Notes: generated by a model not told the origin, from the sequence alone. DNA of 64,000 nt from Litomosoides sigmodontis (GCA_963070105.1 OY718805.1:1-64000), one strand, 5' to 3'. Counted from the stretch's first letter, positions 1 through 12,307 are shown. A program made the numbers and translations.

Positions 1-3000
1 CCTAAGCCTAAGCCTAAGCCTAAGCCTAAGCCTAAGCCTAAGCCTAAGCCTAAGCCTAAGCCTAAGCCTAAGCCTAAGCCTAAGCCTAAGCCTAAGCCTA
101 AGCCTAAGCCTAAGCCTAAGCCTAAGCCTAAGCCTAAGCCTAAGCCTAAGCCTAAGCCTAAGCCTAAGCCTAAGCCTAAGCCTAAGCCTAAGCCTAAGCC
201 TAAGCCTAAGCCTAAGCCTAAGCCTAAGCCTAAGCCTAAGCCTAAGCCTAAGCCTAAGCCTAAGCCTAAGCCTAAGCCTAAGCCTAAGCCTAAGCCTAAG
301 CCTAAGCCTAAGCCTAAGCCTAAGCCTAAGCCTAAGCCTAAGCCTAAGCCTAAGCCTAAGCCTAAGCCTAAGCCTAAGCCTAAGCCTAAGCCTAAGCCTA
401 AGCCTAAGCCTAAGCCTAAGCCTAAGCCTAAGCCTAAGCCTAAGCCTAAGCCTAAGCCTAAGCCTAAGCCTAAGCCTAAGCCTAAGCCTAAGCCTAAGCC
501 TAAGCCTAAGCCTAAGCCTAAGCCTAAGCCTAAGCCTAAGCCTAAGCCTAAGCCTAAGCCTAAGCCTAAGCCTAAGCCTAAGCCTAAGCCTAAGCCTAAG
601 CCTAAGCCTAAGCCTAAGCCTAAGCCTAAGCCTAAGCCTAAGCCTAAGCCTAAGCCTAAGCCTAAGCCTAAGCCTAAGCCTAAGCCTAAGCCTAAGCCTA
701 AGCCTAAGCCTAAGCCTAAGCCTAAGCCTAAGCCTAAGCCTAAGCCTAAGCCTAAGCCTAAGCCTAAGCCTAAGCCTAAGCCTAAGCCTAAGCCTAAGCC
801 TAAGCCTAAGCCTAAGCCTAAGCCTAAGCCTAAGCCTAAGCCTAAGCCTAAGCCTAAGCCTAAGCCTAAGCCTAAGCCTAAGCCTAAGCCTAAGCCTAAG
901 CCTAAGCCTAAGCCTAAGCCTAAGCCTAAGCCTAAGCCTAAGCCTAAGCCTAAGCCTAAGCCTAAGCCTAAGCCTAAGCCTAAGCCTAAGCCTAAGCCTA
1001 AGCCTAAGCCTAAGCCTAAGCCTAAGCCTAAGCCTAAGCCTAAGCCTAAGCCTAAGCCTAAGCCTAAGCCTAAGCCTAAGCCTAAGCCTAAGCCTAAGCC
1101 TAAGCCTAAGCCTAAGCCTAAGCCTAAGCCTAAGCCTAAGCCTAAGCCTAAGCCTAAGCCTAAGCCTAAGCCTAAGCCTAAGCCTAAGCCTAAGCCTAAG
1201 CCTAAGCCTAAGCCTAAGCCTAAGCCTAAGCCTAAGCCTAAGCCTAAGCCTAAGCCTAAGCCTAAGCCTAAGCCTAAGCCTAAGCCTAAGCCTAAGCCTA
1301 AGCCTAAGCCTAAGCCTAAGCCTAAGCCTAAGCCTAAGCCTAAGCCTAAGCCTAAGCCTAAGCCTAAGCCTAAGCCTAAGCCTAAGCCTAAGCCTAAGCC
1401 TAAGCCTAAGCCTAAGCCTAAGCCTAAGCCTAAGCCTAAGCCTAAGCCTAAGCCTAAGCCTAAGCCTAAGCCTAAGCCTAAGCCTAAGCCTAAGCCTAAG
1501 CCTAAGCCTAAGCCTAAGCCTAAGCCTAAGCCTAAGCCTAAGCCTAAGCCTAAGCCTAAGCCTAAGCCTAAGCCTAAGCCTAAGCCTAAGCCTAAGCCTA
1601 AGCCTAAGCCTAAGCCTAAGCCTAAGCCTAAGCCTAAGCCTAAGCCTAAGCCTAAGCCTAAGCCTAAGCCTAAGCCTAAGCCTAAGCCTAAGCCTAAGCC
1701 TAAGCCTAAGCCTAAGCCTAAGCCTAAGCCTAAGCCTAAGCCTAAGCCTAAGCCTAAGCCTAAGCCTAAGCCTAAGCCTAAGCCTAAGCCTAAGCCTAAG
1801 CCTAAGCCTAAGCCTAAGCCTAAGCCTAAGCCTAAGCCTAAGCCTAAGCCTAAGCCTAAGCCTAAGCCTAAGCCTAAGCCTAAGCCTAAGCCTAAGCCTA
1901 AGCCTAAGCCTAAGCCTAAGCCTAAGCCTAAGCCTAAGCCTAAGCCTAAGCCTAAGCCTAAGCCTAAGCCTAAGCCTAAGCCTAAGCCTAAGCCTAAGCC
2001 TAAGCCTAAGCCTAAGCCTAAGCCTAAGCCTAAGCCTAAGCCTAAGCCTAAGCCTAAGCCTAAGCCTAAGCCTAAGCCTAAGCCTAAGCCTAAGCCTAAG
2101 CCTAAGCCTAAGCCTAAGCCTAAGCCTAAGCCTAAGCCTAAGCCTAAGCCTAAGCCTAAGCCTAAGCCTAAGCCTAAGCCTAAGCCTAAGCCTAAGCCTA
2201 AGCCTAAGCCTAAGCCTAAGCCTAAGCCTAAGCCTAAGCCTAAGCCTAAGCCTAAGCCTAAGCCTAAGCCTAAGCCTAAGCCTAAGCCTAAGCCTAAGCC
2301 TAAGCCTAAGCCTAAGCCTAAGCCTAAGCCTAAGCCTAAGCCTAAGCCTAAGCCTAAGCCTAAGCCTAAGCCTAAGCCTAAGCCTAAGCCTAAGCCTAAG
2401 CCTAAGCCTAAGCCTAAGCCTAAGCCTAAGCCTAAGCCTAAGCCTAAGCCTAAGCCTAAGCCTAAGCCTAAGCCTAAGCCTAAGCCTAAGCCTAAGCCTA
2501 AGCCTAAGCCTAAGCCTAAGCCTAAGCCTAAGCCTAAGCCTAAGCCTAAGCCTAAGCCTAAGCCTAAGCCTAAGCCTAAGCCTAAGCCTAAGCCTAAGCC
2601 TAAGCCTAAGCCTAAGCCTAAGCCTAAGCCTAAGCCTAAGCCTAAGCCTAAGCCTAAGCCTAAGCCTAAGCCTAAGCCTAAGCCTAAGCCTAAGCCTAAG
2701 CCTAAGCCTAAGCCTAAGCCTAAGCCTAAGCCTAAGCCTAAGCCTAAGCCTAAGCCTAAGCCTAAGCCTAAGCCTAAGCCTAAGCCTAAGCCTAAGCCTA
2801 AGCCTAAGCCTAAGCCTAAGCCTAAGCCTAAGCCTAAGCCTAAGCCTAAGCCTAAGCCTAAGCCTAAGCCTAAGCCTAAGCCTAAGCCTAAGCCTAAGCC
2901 TAAGCCTAAGCCTAAGCCTAAGCCTAAGCCTAAGCCTAAGCCTAAGCCTAAGCCTAAGCCTAAGCCTAAGCCTAAGCCTAAGCCTAAGCCTAAGCCTAAG

Positions 3001-6000
3001 CCTAAGCCTAAGCCTAAGCCTAAGCCTAAGCCTAAGCCTAAGCCTAAGCCTAAGCCTAAGCCTAAGCCTAAGCCTAAGCCTAAGCCTAAGCCTAAGCCTA
3101 AGCCTAAGCCTAAGCCTAAGCCTAAGCCTAAGCCTAAGCCTAAGCCTAAGCCTAAGCCTAAGCCTAAGCCTAAGCCTAAGCCTAAGCCTAAGCCTAAGCC
3201 TAAGCCTAAGCCTAAGCCTAAGCCTAAGCCTAAGCCTAAGCCTAAGCCTAAGCCTAAGCCTAAGCCTAAGCCTAAGCCTAAGCCTAAGCCTAAGCCTAAG
3301 CCTAAGCCTAAGCCTAAGCCTAAGCCTAAGCCTAAGCCTAAGCCTAAGCCTAAGCCTAAGCCTAAGCCTAAGCCTAAGCCTAAGCCTAAGCCTAAGCCTA
3401 AGCCTAAGCCTAAGCCTAAGCCTAAGCCTAAGCCTAAGCCTAAGCCTAAGCCTAAGCCTAAGCCTAAGCCTAAGCCTAAGCCTAAGCCTAAGCCTAAGCC
3501 TAAGCCTAAGCCTAAGCCTAAGCCTAAGCCTAAGCCTAAGCCTAAGCCTAAGCCTAAGCCTAAGCCTAAGCCTAAGCCTAAGCCTAAGCCTAAGCCTAAG
3601 CCTAAGCCTAAGCCTAAGCCTAAGCCTAAGCCTAAGCCTAAGCCTAAGCCTAAGCCTAAGCCTAAGCCTAAGCCTAAGCCTAAGCCTAAGCCTAAGCCTA
3701 AGCCTAAGCCTAAGCCTAAGCCTAAGCCTAAGCCTAAGCCTAAGCCTAAGCCTAAGCCTAAGCCTAAGCCTAAGCCTAAGCCTAAGCCTAAGCCTAAGCC
3801 TAAGCCTAAGCCTAAGCCTAAGCCTAAGCCTAAGCCTAAGCCTAAGCCTAAGCCTAAGCCTAAGCCTAAGCCTAAGCCTAAGCCTAAGCCTAAGCCTAAG
3901 CCTAAGCCTAAGCCTAAGCCTAAGCCTAAGCCTAAGCCTAAGCCTAAGCCTAAGCCTAAGCCTAAGCCTAAGCCTAAGCCTAAGCCTAAGCCTAAGCCTA
4001 AGCCTAAGCCTAAGCCTAAGCCTAAGCCTAAGCCTAAGCCTAAGCCTAAGCCTAAGCCTAAGCCTAAGCCTAAGCCTAAGCCTAAGCCTAAGCCTAAGCC
4101 TAAGCCTAAGCCTAAGCCTAAGCCTAAGCCTAAGCCTAAGCCTAAGCCTAAGCCTAAGCCTAAGCCTAAGCCTAAGCCTAAGCCTAAGCCTAAGCCTAAG
4201 CCTAAGCCTAAGCCTAAGCCTAAGCCTAAGCCTAAGCCTAAGCCTAAGCCTAAGCCTAAGCCTAAGCCTAAGCCTAAGCCTAAGCCTAAGCCTAAGCCTA
4301 AGCCTAAGCCTAAGCCTAAGCCTAAGCCTAAGCCTAAGCCTAAGCCTAAGCCTAAGCCTAAGCCTAAGCCTAAGCCTAAGCCTAAGCCTAAGCCTAAGCC
4401 TAAGCCTAAGCCTAAGCCTAAGCCTAAGCCTAAGCCTAAGCCTAAGCCTAAGCCTAAGCCTAAGCCTAAGCCTAAGCCTAAGCCTAAGCCTAAGCCTAAG
4501 CCTAAGCCTAAGCCTAAGCCTAAGCCTAAGCCTAAGCCTAAGCCTAAGCCTAAGCCTAAGCCTAAGCCTAAGCCTAAGCCTAAGCCTAAGCCTAAGCCTA
4601 AGCCTAAGCCTAAGCCTAAGCCTAAGCCTAAGCCTAAGCCTAAGCCTAAGCCTAAGCCTAAGCCTAAGCCTAAGCCTAAGCCTAAGCCTAAGCCTAAGCC
4701 TAAGCCTAAGCCTAAGCCTAAGCCTAAGCCTAAGCCTAAGCCTAAGCCTAAGCCTAAGCCTAAGCCTAAGCCTAAGCCTAAGCCTAAGCCTAAGCCTAAG
4801 CCTAAGCCTAAGCCTAAGCCTAAGCCTAAGCCTAAGCCTAAGCCTAAGCCTAAGCCTAAGCCTAAGCCTAAGCCTAAGCCTAAGCCTAAGCCTAAGCCTA
4901 AGCCTAAGCCTAAGCCTAAGCCTAAGCCTAAGCCTAAGCCTAAGCCTAAGCCTAAGCCTAAGCCTAAGCCTAAGCCTAAGCCTAAGCCTAAGCCTAAGCC
5001 TAAGCCTAAGCCTAAGCCTAAGCCTAAGCCTAAGCCTAAGCCTAAGCCTAAGCCTAAGCCTAAGCCTAAGCCTAAGCCTAAGCCTAAGCCTAAGCCTAAG
5101 CCTAAGCCTAAGCCTAAGCCTAAGCCTAAGCCTAAGCCTAAGCCTAAGCCTAAGCCTAAGCCTAAGCCTAAGCCTAAGCCTAAGCCTAAGCCTAAGCCTA
5201 AGCCTAAGCCTAAGCCTAAGCCTAAGCCTAAGCCTAAGCCTAAGCCTAAGCCTAAGCCTAAGCCTAAGCCTAAGCCTAAGCCTAAGCCTAAGCCTAAGCC
5301 TAAGCCTAAGCCTAAGCCTAAGCCTAAGCCTAAGCCTAAGCCTAAGCCTAAGCCTAAGCCTAAGCCTAAGCCTAAGCCTAAGCCTAAGCCTAAGCCTAAG
5401 CCTAAGCCTAAGCCTAAGCCTAAGCCTAAGCCTAAGCCTAAGCCTAAGCCTAAGCCTAAGCCTAAGCCTAAGCCTAAGCCTAAGCCTAAGCCTAAGCCTA
5501 AGCCTAAGCCTAAGCCTAAGCCTAAGCCTAAGCCTAAGCCTAAGCCTAAGCCTAAGCCTAAGCCTAAGCCTAAGCCTAAGCCTAAGCCTAAGCCTAAGCC
5601 TAAGCCTAAGCCTAAGCCTAAGCCTAAGCCTAAGCCTAAGCCTAAGCCTAAGCCTAAGCCTAAGCCTAAGCCTAAGCCTAAGCCTAAGCCTAAGCCTAAG
5701 CCTAAGCCTAAGCCTAAGCCTAAGCCTAAGCCTAAGCCTAAGCCTAAGCCTAAGCCTAAGCCTAAGCCTAAGCCTAAGCCTAAGCCTAAGCCTAAGCCTA
5801 AGCCTAAGCCTAAGCCTAAGCCTAAGCCTAAGCCTAAGCCTAAGCCTAAGCCTAAGCCTAAGCCTAAGCCTAAGCCTAAGCCTAAGCCTAAGCCTAAGCC
5901 TAAGCCTAAGCCTAAGCCTAAGCCTAAGCCTAAGCCTAAGCCTAAGCCTAAGCCTAAGCCTAAGCCTAAGCCTAAGCCTAAGCCTAAGCCTAAGCCTAAG

Positions 6001-6690
6001 CCTAAGCCTAAGCCTAAGCCTAAGCCTAAGCCTAAGCCTAAGCCTAAGCCTAAGCCTAAGCCTAAGCCTAAGCCTAAGCCTAAGCCTAAGCCTAAGCCTA
6101 AGCCTAAGCCTAAGCCTAAGCCTAAGCCTAAGCCTAAGCCTAAGCCTAAGCCTAAGCCTAAGCCTAAGCCTAAGCCTAAGCCTAAGCCTAAGCCTAAGCC
6201 TAAGCCTAAGCCTAAGCCTAAGCCTAAGCCTAAGCCTAAGCCTAAGCCTAAGCCTAAGCCTAAGCCTAAGCCTAAGCCTAAGCCTAAGCCTAAGCCTAAG
6301 CCTAAGCCTAAGCCTAAGCCTAAGCCTAAGCCTAAGCCTAAGCCTAAGCCTAAGCCTAAGCCTAAGCCTAAGCCTAAGCCTAAGCCTAAGCCTAAGCCTA
6401 AGCCTAAGCCTAAGCCTAAGCCTAAGCCTAAGCCTAAGCCTAAGCCTAAGCCTAAGCCTAAGCCTAAGCCTAAGCCTAAGCCTAAGCCTAAGCCTAAGCC
6501 TAAGCCTAAGCCTAAGCCTAAGCCTAAGCCTAAGCCTAAGCCTAAGCCTAAGCCTAAGCCTAAGCCTAAGCCTAAGCCTAAGCCTAAGCCTAAGCCTAAG
6601 CCTAAGCCTAAGCCTAAGCCTAAGCCTAAGCCTAAGCCTAAGCCTAAGCCTAAGCCTAAGCCTAAGCCTAAGCCTAAGCCTAAGTCTAAG
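1..6690. repeat. Telomere, (CCTAAG)n = TTAGGC on the other strand
   Basis: About 1114 copies of the hexamer CCTAAG run from base 1 to 6684 with no break I can see; the reverse complement is TTAGGC, the telomere repeat of Caenorhabditis, Ascaris and other nematodes. The last unit (6685-6690) is TCTAAG, a single C to T change, after which the array stops. The C-rich strand reading inward from base 1 is the orientation expected for the left end of a chromosome. The near-complete lack of variant repeats means the whole tract has been homogenised or newly made by telomerase, and that the assembly was built from accurate long reads or consensus-polished. Confidence 0.98.
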
Positions 6691-6890
6691 AATTGATGGT
6701 GATCTGAATTGATAGGTTTAGGAATCGATAGGCCTAGGAGTCCTTGAGTTTAAGAATCGATAGGCCTAAGAAGCGATGGGTTTAAAAATGGTTGTCTTAT
6801 AGAATTGGTGAGCCTGAAGATTGGTGATGTTGAAGATTGGCAGGTCTGAAAATCGACGGGCCTAAAAATTGATGGGTACTGGAGATTTGT
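6691..6890. repeat. Degenerate telomere-like minisatellite at the telomere border
   Basis: Next to the perfect array lies about 200 bp of loosely repeated units resembling GAATCGATGGGCCTAA, about 16-17 bp long. Recognisable units include GAATCGATAGGCCTAG, GAATCGATAGGCCTAAG, AAGCGATGGGTTTAAAA, GAAAATCGACGGGCCTAA and AAAATTGATGGG. Each combines a GAT-rich half with a CCTAAG-like half, so the block looks like an old, higher-order derivative of telomere sequence that has decayed by point mutation. No gene is visible. Confidence 0.7.
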
Positions 6891-8084
6891 TGACTCTATC
6901 TTGTTGAACGTTTCATTTTTCTCATGGCAGTGGTGTCATCTTGAGGCATGCGTATATATCAGCAGCAGTTGGAAGAGATTGGTAAGGAACGTGTACGTGT
7001 GCAGTATGTTGGAATGCACCAATGTGAATGTGATAAATGGATGTGATAAATGGCAGTGATGTGACCAATGGCTTTAGCTGCCCGTTTAGGACGTTTGGCG
7101 TTTGCTGGAATTGTTTTACCTCAGGTCGATGCCTGTGGTGTGAATTGTTGTACCGTACCACCACCTTCTTCTCCCCTCTTCTTCATCATTTTCCTAAACG
7201 TAGCAAACTTATTTATACCTTCCCTCATCATTTGTACACAAGTACAGGTACTCTCCATAATGGGTGAAGAGGTCGAATGAAAAGCGTTGCATTAGCTGTA
7301 TGGATTGTGATGGACAGCATCTATCTGCTGTGGGCAGTAGTTGTGTGCTGGCCTCTGACTTGCATTGCTTTCTGTGTTGAACATACTATCACGTCAGGAA
7401 TGTAAAAAGGTGAGGCTTTTTCATGTTTAGTTCCAATGGTCAGCAACACAGTGTCGTTGGTGTTGGTTTTCAGAAAAGCATTTAACATTTTTTAGGCAAT
7501 AGCAATTCGAGAACCCTTTGGCGTGCTGTAATTTTAATGTATGCAAATGATGTGTGATTTAATGGCACTTACTTACTCCATTCTTTATCATTGATGGCAA
7601 AGATTGCGGTCCATCGCGACATGCCTCCATCAGCTGCTTTAACTTTTTTTTCTAATTGCAATGTTTTCATTGTAAATTAGAGATTGAATGAAATGCTTGG
7701 GAAATGCCTGGGTTCACATAGTGCGAATTGCACATGAGGTTTGGTTCTACGTGATGTGAACCATCGTGCAGGTGCAGCAGTGGGTTCCAATGGAGACCTT
7801 TCCTTTCCTTAATTTGTGGAATAGAGGTAAAAGGAGAAACCTTTTAGCATTTGGAGTAATGCAGGGGTTGGGTTCCAACTTCCCCTTCCTACTCCAGCTG
7901 AGGCGTGTGAAACGCGGTGGGTATACGAACAACACGTGGTGGGCTTGGAATGTCCAAACACTGCACAAATATTTCCAGTGAATCTGCCATGCCATGATCG
8001 ATATCAGAATACAACTGTTTCAACAGAATTCAATTGTTTCTCTTTAATGAAAAATTTATTGCTGTGACTGGGAACGAGTGAAAA

Positions 8085-8204
8085 TAATGAGTGCTTTTCA
8101 TTTTTAAAGGGGTATCTGTGATCCATGAAGCGTTTGGAAGTGATTAATGAGTGTTTTTCATTTTTAAAGGGGCATCTGTGATGCATGAAGCTTTTGGAAG
8201 TGAT
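8085..8204. repeat. Tandem duplication, 2 x 60 bp
   Basis: Two adjacent 60-bp copies start at 8085 and 8145. Both contain TTTTCATTTTTAAAGGGG followed by ATCTGTGAT and CATGAAGC; they differ at a few positions (for example GTATC versus GCATC). The divergence suggests an older duplication rather than an assembly stutter. Confidence 0.9.
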
Positions 8205-8912
8205 GCAGGCCATTCACCTTGGACCTCTCACCGATGAGCAGGAAGTCCTTTTTCACATTTGTTAATTTGTTCGTCCGGGATTGCTTGAATTATCCCTTTA
8301 CTTGGAGGTTCTTTTCGCAAGTAGGATAGGAAGCAAATGTCCTGACAATGACAGGCAATAAAACAGCTCCATGAAAAAGACCCGTAAGAACAGCCAGGAT
8401 GGATGTAAGGGCGCGAACATGCGCACCACATTCGATGGTACCAGCATCATCACAACAATAGCTAGAAATGCTGAAGTACCACCTCGTACCACTGGCCATG
8501 TAGGAATTAACCAATGCTGACATAGAATAGAATCGTCTTAGACGTTGCGAAATAGGCTAAATTATGGCTTGCAACAACGGTTAAATAGATATATAACTTG
8601 TAAATTAATTGTAGTTAACTGTGAGGCCAAAGCTGCGGTATTGTCAGCAGGGTAGTCGGGAGGTTGTCACCAGGTTGGTTTGGGAATTCTCGGCAGGCCA
8701 ACCAAGCTCTCCGAGGGCATCTTGAATACGTTCATCCGCATTCTGACACTCCGACAGATTCGGTAGCCGACGTGAGTGGCGAAATTGATGCATAAACCGA
8801 TGCTCGTCTGCAATGATATTTTGAAAGCGATGAATGCAGGTGACTTTTGGGTGACAATGAGCACAGCAATCTTGTGACTCAACCGATGTCTGTAGCGAAA
8901 ATCATCTTCACA

Positions 8913-9010
8913 ATGTGGTGAAGTAGCTTGAGCTTACTTCAATCTCAACTACAGTATGACGATGTGGTGAAGTAGCTTGAGCTTACTTCAATCACAACTA
9001 CAGTATGACG
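8913..9010. repeat. Tandem duplication, 2 x 49 bp
   Basis: Copies begin at 8913 and 8962 with ATGTGGTGAAGTAGCTTGAG and end in CTACAGTATGACGA. Only one or two bases differ (AATCTCAACT versus AATCACAACT), so this duplication is younger than the one at 8085. Confidence 0.92.
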
Positions 9011-9684
9011 AATTTGGCACAGTTCATGATTCACTACTACCCAATACATCTTTTAGACAATTCAAGCAATTTTGCTTCAGCTACAACCACTATGCATCAT
9101 GTAAACCCGGAAAGCGCAACTTGATCATGCAGAATTCGAAACTTGCTAGAATATGAATAAAGGTTATGGGACGGGGATGTTGACAACAGTTGTTGGGTGC
9201 ACGTCGGCTCTCCAAAGAGAGAGAAAACCAGCAATGCCAATATCCATTGAAAGAAAGCACAGAAGTGAATTTGACGCCAAATACTAATTTGAGAGTGAAT
9301 TTAACGCCAAATACTAATTGTGTTTGAAATTTCAAAAATTATTGTCATTGCTTTTTTTCCTATTAAATGCATTCCAATTATTTCACTTTAATTTCAGAAT
9401 TGAAAACAAAACAAAAGGATTAGGCGCATTTTGGGGATGGTTGCATCATTGATGGCGATGATGATGATGATGGGAATTAGTAATGAATAATGATAATGAC
9501 ATTTTATTATCATTATTATTATTGAGAGTGGAAAATAATGTACATGGTTAAATGGAGAGAAAAAGAGAGAGAAAGGGAAGTGAGTGAGAAATGAAAAGTG
9601 TGAGAAAAAAAAAAGAATGTGGGGGGGAAGTAAATGGATGCATGCATATGAAAAAAAAAAATTCTCTGCACATAAAATGCTAGC

Positions 9685-9686
<2 letters not shown>

Positions 9687-9722
<36 letters not shown>
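9687..9722. repeat. (GT)n microsatellite in spacer module X
   Basis: About 18 GT dinucleotides in a row, part of each X module; the copy at 11010 is reduced to a few units, and the one at 19270-19350 is interrupted. Copy number clearly varies between modules. Confidence 0.95.
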
Positions 9723-9723
<1 letters not shown>

Positions 9724-10196
9724 CATGCAGATAAATGCATGAATAGTAGTAGTAGTAGTAGTGGTAGTAGCAGCAACGCGCGCACTTATTTTCTAGCATA
9801 TAGGTAAGAGAGAAAACCAGCAATGCCAATATCCATTGAAAGAAAGCATAGCGAAGGCTACCCAGAATTAATTGATTTATTAATTTGCATTAATAATGAG
9901 AGTACACCCATCAGCGCTTCTAGTGGTTCCAAGAATCTACCACAGTTTTTCTACCACTGCTTTTGAAAATAAATGGACATGGTGGCAAGGCAAGGCGCTT
10001 CTCCTCACACTTCTCAGCCATCTCACTACTCTCATTTAAGAGCAGTTGAAATAATGAATGCTCTTATCAACCTGTTATATAGCGAATCAGGAAGGGACAG
10101 TGAAAGTGACCAGCAGCAAAACGCCATTTCCGCCAGCTAGGACGTACACCTCAGCCAACAAAAACAGCTCTGGCTGCCTCCTCTCAAGTTCGGCTT

Positions 10197-10634
10197 TAGT
10201 GGTTCCATTTAGTCTACCACAGTTTTTCTACCACTGCTTTTGGAAATAAATGGACAAGGTGGCAAGGCAGAGCAATTGGAATAATGAATGCTCTTATTAA
10301 CCTGTTATATGACGAATCAGGAAGGGACAGTGAAAGTGACCAGTAGCAAAGCGCTATTTCCACCAACCACAGGTCGCCTCCTCTCAAGAAGTTCGGCTCG
10401 CACACTTTTCACTTCATTCGTATTTTATTGAAATTTTCAGTTAATTCGAATTGATTGTAAAATGCTCAAGCTTTGGCATCTCTCCTATGAGGGTGTTCTA
10501 GCTGTTAGGTTATGCCCGACCTAATAGGATATTAACGCGGAGATGTTACTTTTTTTTACTTTATACATTTTTATGATAGCTTTATCTTCTTTCTCTCCCC
10601 CTCCCTTTTTTGCTTTTGCATTAATTTACTAACT
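10197..10634 (-). repeat. Spacer module Y, second half, with a conserved core
   Basis: This is the Y module shared with about 19480-19966. The core at about 10480-10550 (TCTCTCCTATGAGGGTGTT, then TAATAGGATA, TTAACGCGGAGATGTTACT, then a T-rich and a CTCTCCCCCTCCC tract) is nearly identical in both copies although the flanking microsatellites have drifted. Because it is retained near each 28S 3' end it is a candidate for an RNA polymerase I terminator, enhancer or spacer promoter; that role is inferred only. Confidence 0.6.
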
Positions 10635-11166
10635 GTGTTTGAAATTTCAAAAATTATTGTCATTGCTTTTTCTTCTATTAAATGCATTCCAATTATTTCA
10701 CTTTAATTTCAGAATTGAAAACAAAACAAAAGAAAACAAAAGGATTAGGCGCATTTTGGGGATGGTTGCATCATTGATGGCGATGATGATGATGATGATG
10801 AGAATTAGTAATGAATAATGATAATGACATTTTATTATTATTGTTATTATTGAGAGTGGAAAATAATGAACATTGTTAAATGGAGAGAAAAAGAGAGAGA
10901 AAGGGAAGTGAGTGAGAAATGAAAAGTGTGAGAAAAAAAATGTGGGGGGGGGGAAGTAAATGGATGCATGCATATGAAAAAAAAAATTCTCTGTACATAA
11001 AATGCTAGCGGTGTGTGTGTGTTTCATGCAGATTGAAATGCATGAGTAGTAGTAGTGGTAGTAGCAGCAACGCACGCACCTATTTTCTAGCATATAAGTA
11101 AGGACGCGTAGTGTTGTTGCGCGCGCATATGTTTATTTTCTAGTATATAAATGGTAGTAATAAAAA

Positions 11167-11577
11167 CAAATCGTCCAATCAAAGGATAAGTCTCAACAGA
11201 TCGCAGTATGGAGGCTGCTTTACTGCTTACAACACCTTGACCAGTAATCAAGTCGTCTGCAAGTGATCTTGCGCCCCGACATTGCACCAGAGAGTGATCC
11301 GGTTTTGGCAACCACTGAACCATTCGATTAAGTGGAAGATGCCATTTAATGGGGCATTAGCTGTTAGCTTGCTCGCTAACATAATAGTGCCTCCCGACAC
11401 CGGGGAGCAAATTTATCGTTGCTTTGTCTAGGTGGGATTCTGACTTAGAGGCGTTCAGTCATAATCCCTCAGATGGTAGCTTCGCACCATTGGCCGATCG
11501 GCCAAGCACATGAACCAAATGTCTGAACCTGCGGTTCCTCTCGTACTGAGCAGGATTACTATCGCAACAACATCTCA

Positions 11578-11632
<55 letters not shown>

Positions 11633-11674
11633 ATTGGTGGGTGAACAATCCAACGCTTGGCGAATTCTGCTTCG

Positions 11675-11712
<38 letters not shown>

Positions 11713-11735
11713 AACGTCGCTATGGACGCTTGGCT

Positions 11736-11783
<48 letters not shown>

Positions 11784-12176
11784 GAAACCTTCTATTGAAT
11801 GGCAAAAGGATCGATAGGCCACGCTTTCGCGGTCTGTATTCGTACTGGAAATCAAGATCAAGCGAGCTTTTGCCCTTTTACTCTACGAGAGGTTTCCGTC
11901 CTCTCTGAGCTAGCCTTAGGACACCTGCGTTACAGTTTGACAGATGTACCGCCCCAGTCAAACTCCCCGCCTGACACTGTCTTCGGTGCGAGTCGTCAGA
12001 TCGCCGCCGGCTGGCGACAACCCGACTTAAATCAAAAATCTCGAAGCGTCGACGACGCCTCAACTCTCGCTCAACCGAATAAGTAAAGAATCGATGAAAG
12101 TAGTGGTATTTCATTGGTGGCCGCGCCGAGCGCGACCTCCCACTTATGCTACACCTCTCATGACTCTTCACAGAGT

Positions 12177-12216
<40 letters not shown>

Positions 12217-12223
12217 GTGTCCG

Positions 12224-12273
<50 letters not shown>

Positions 12274-12274
12274 T

Positions 12275-12306
<32 letters not shown>

Positions 12307-12307
12307 G

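Larger units (their letters stand above)
6891..9218. other. Subtelomeric spacer, no recognisable gene
   Basis: This 2.3 kb stretch holds only short open frames with no family resemblance, no convincing splice structure and overlapping candidates on both strands. It contains two short tandem duplications that are listed separately. It has no similarity by eye to the rDNA spacer that follows, so the rDNA array stops at its inner edge and unique subtelomeric DNA separates it from the telomere. Confidence 0.6.
9219..11166 (-). repeat. rDNA intergenic spacer, telomere-side copy (modules X-Y-X)
   Basis: This spacer lies downstream of the 28S 3' end in the sense of rRNA transcription. Reading inward it has module X (about 9320-9805), module Y (about 9920-10634) and module X again (about 10635-11100). 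X starts with GTGTTTGAAATTTCAAAAAT, goes through a GATGATGATG tract, an AG-rich tract, a (GT)n tract and a (AGT)n tract, and ends in TTATTTTCTAGCATATA. Y carries a 270-bp internal duplication (9922 and 10197, TAGTGGTTCCA...) and the block TCTCCTATGAGGGTGTT. A 45-bp segment beginning GAGAAAACCAGCAATGCCAA occurs at about 9222 and again at about 9809, suggesting the first X block arose by duplication or unequal exchange. The same modules recur at 19.0-20.4 kb. Confidence 0.85.

Noticed and set aside
1..6690. CRISPR array or satellite interpretation of the CCTAAG tract
   Set aside because: There are no spacers and the unit is exactly the nematode telomere hexamer at a sequence end.
11087..11323. 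Minus-strand frame starting VQWLPKPDHSLVQCRGARSL and its copy at 20075-20617
   Set aside because: It is a translation of the 28S rRNA 3' end and spacer; such frames are a known source of false protein records.
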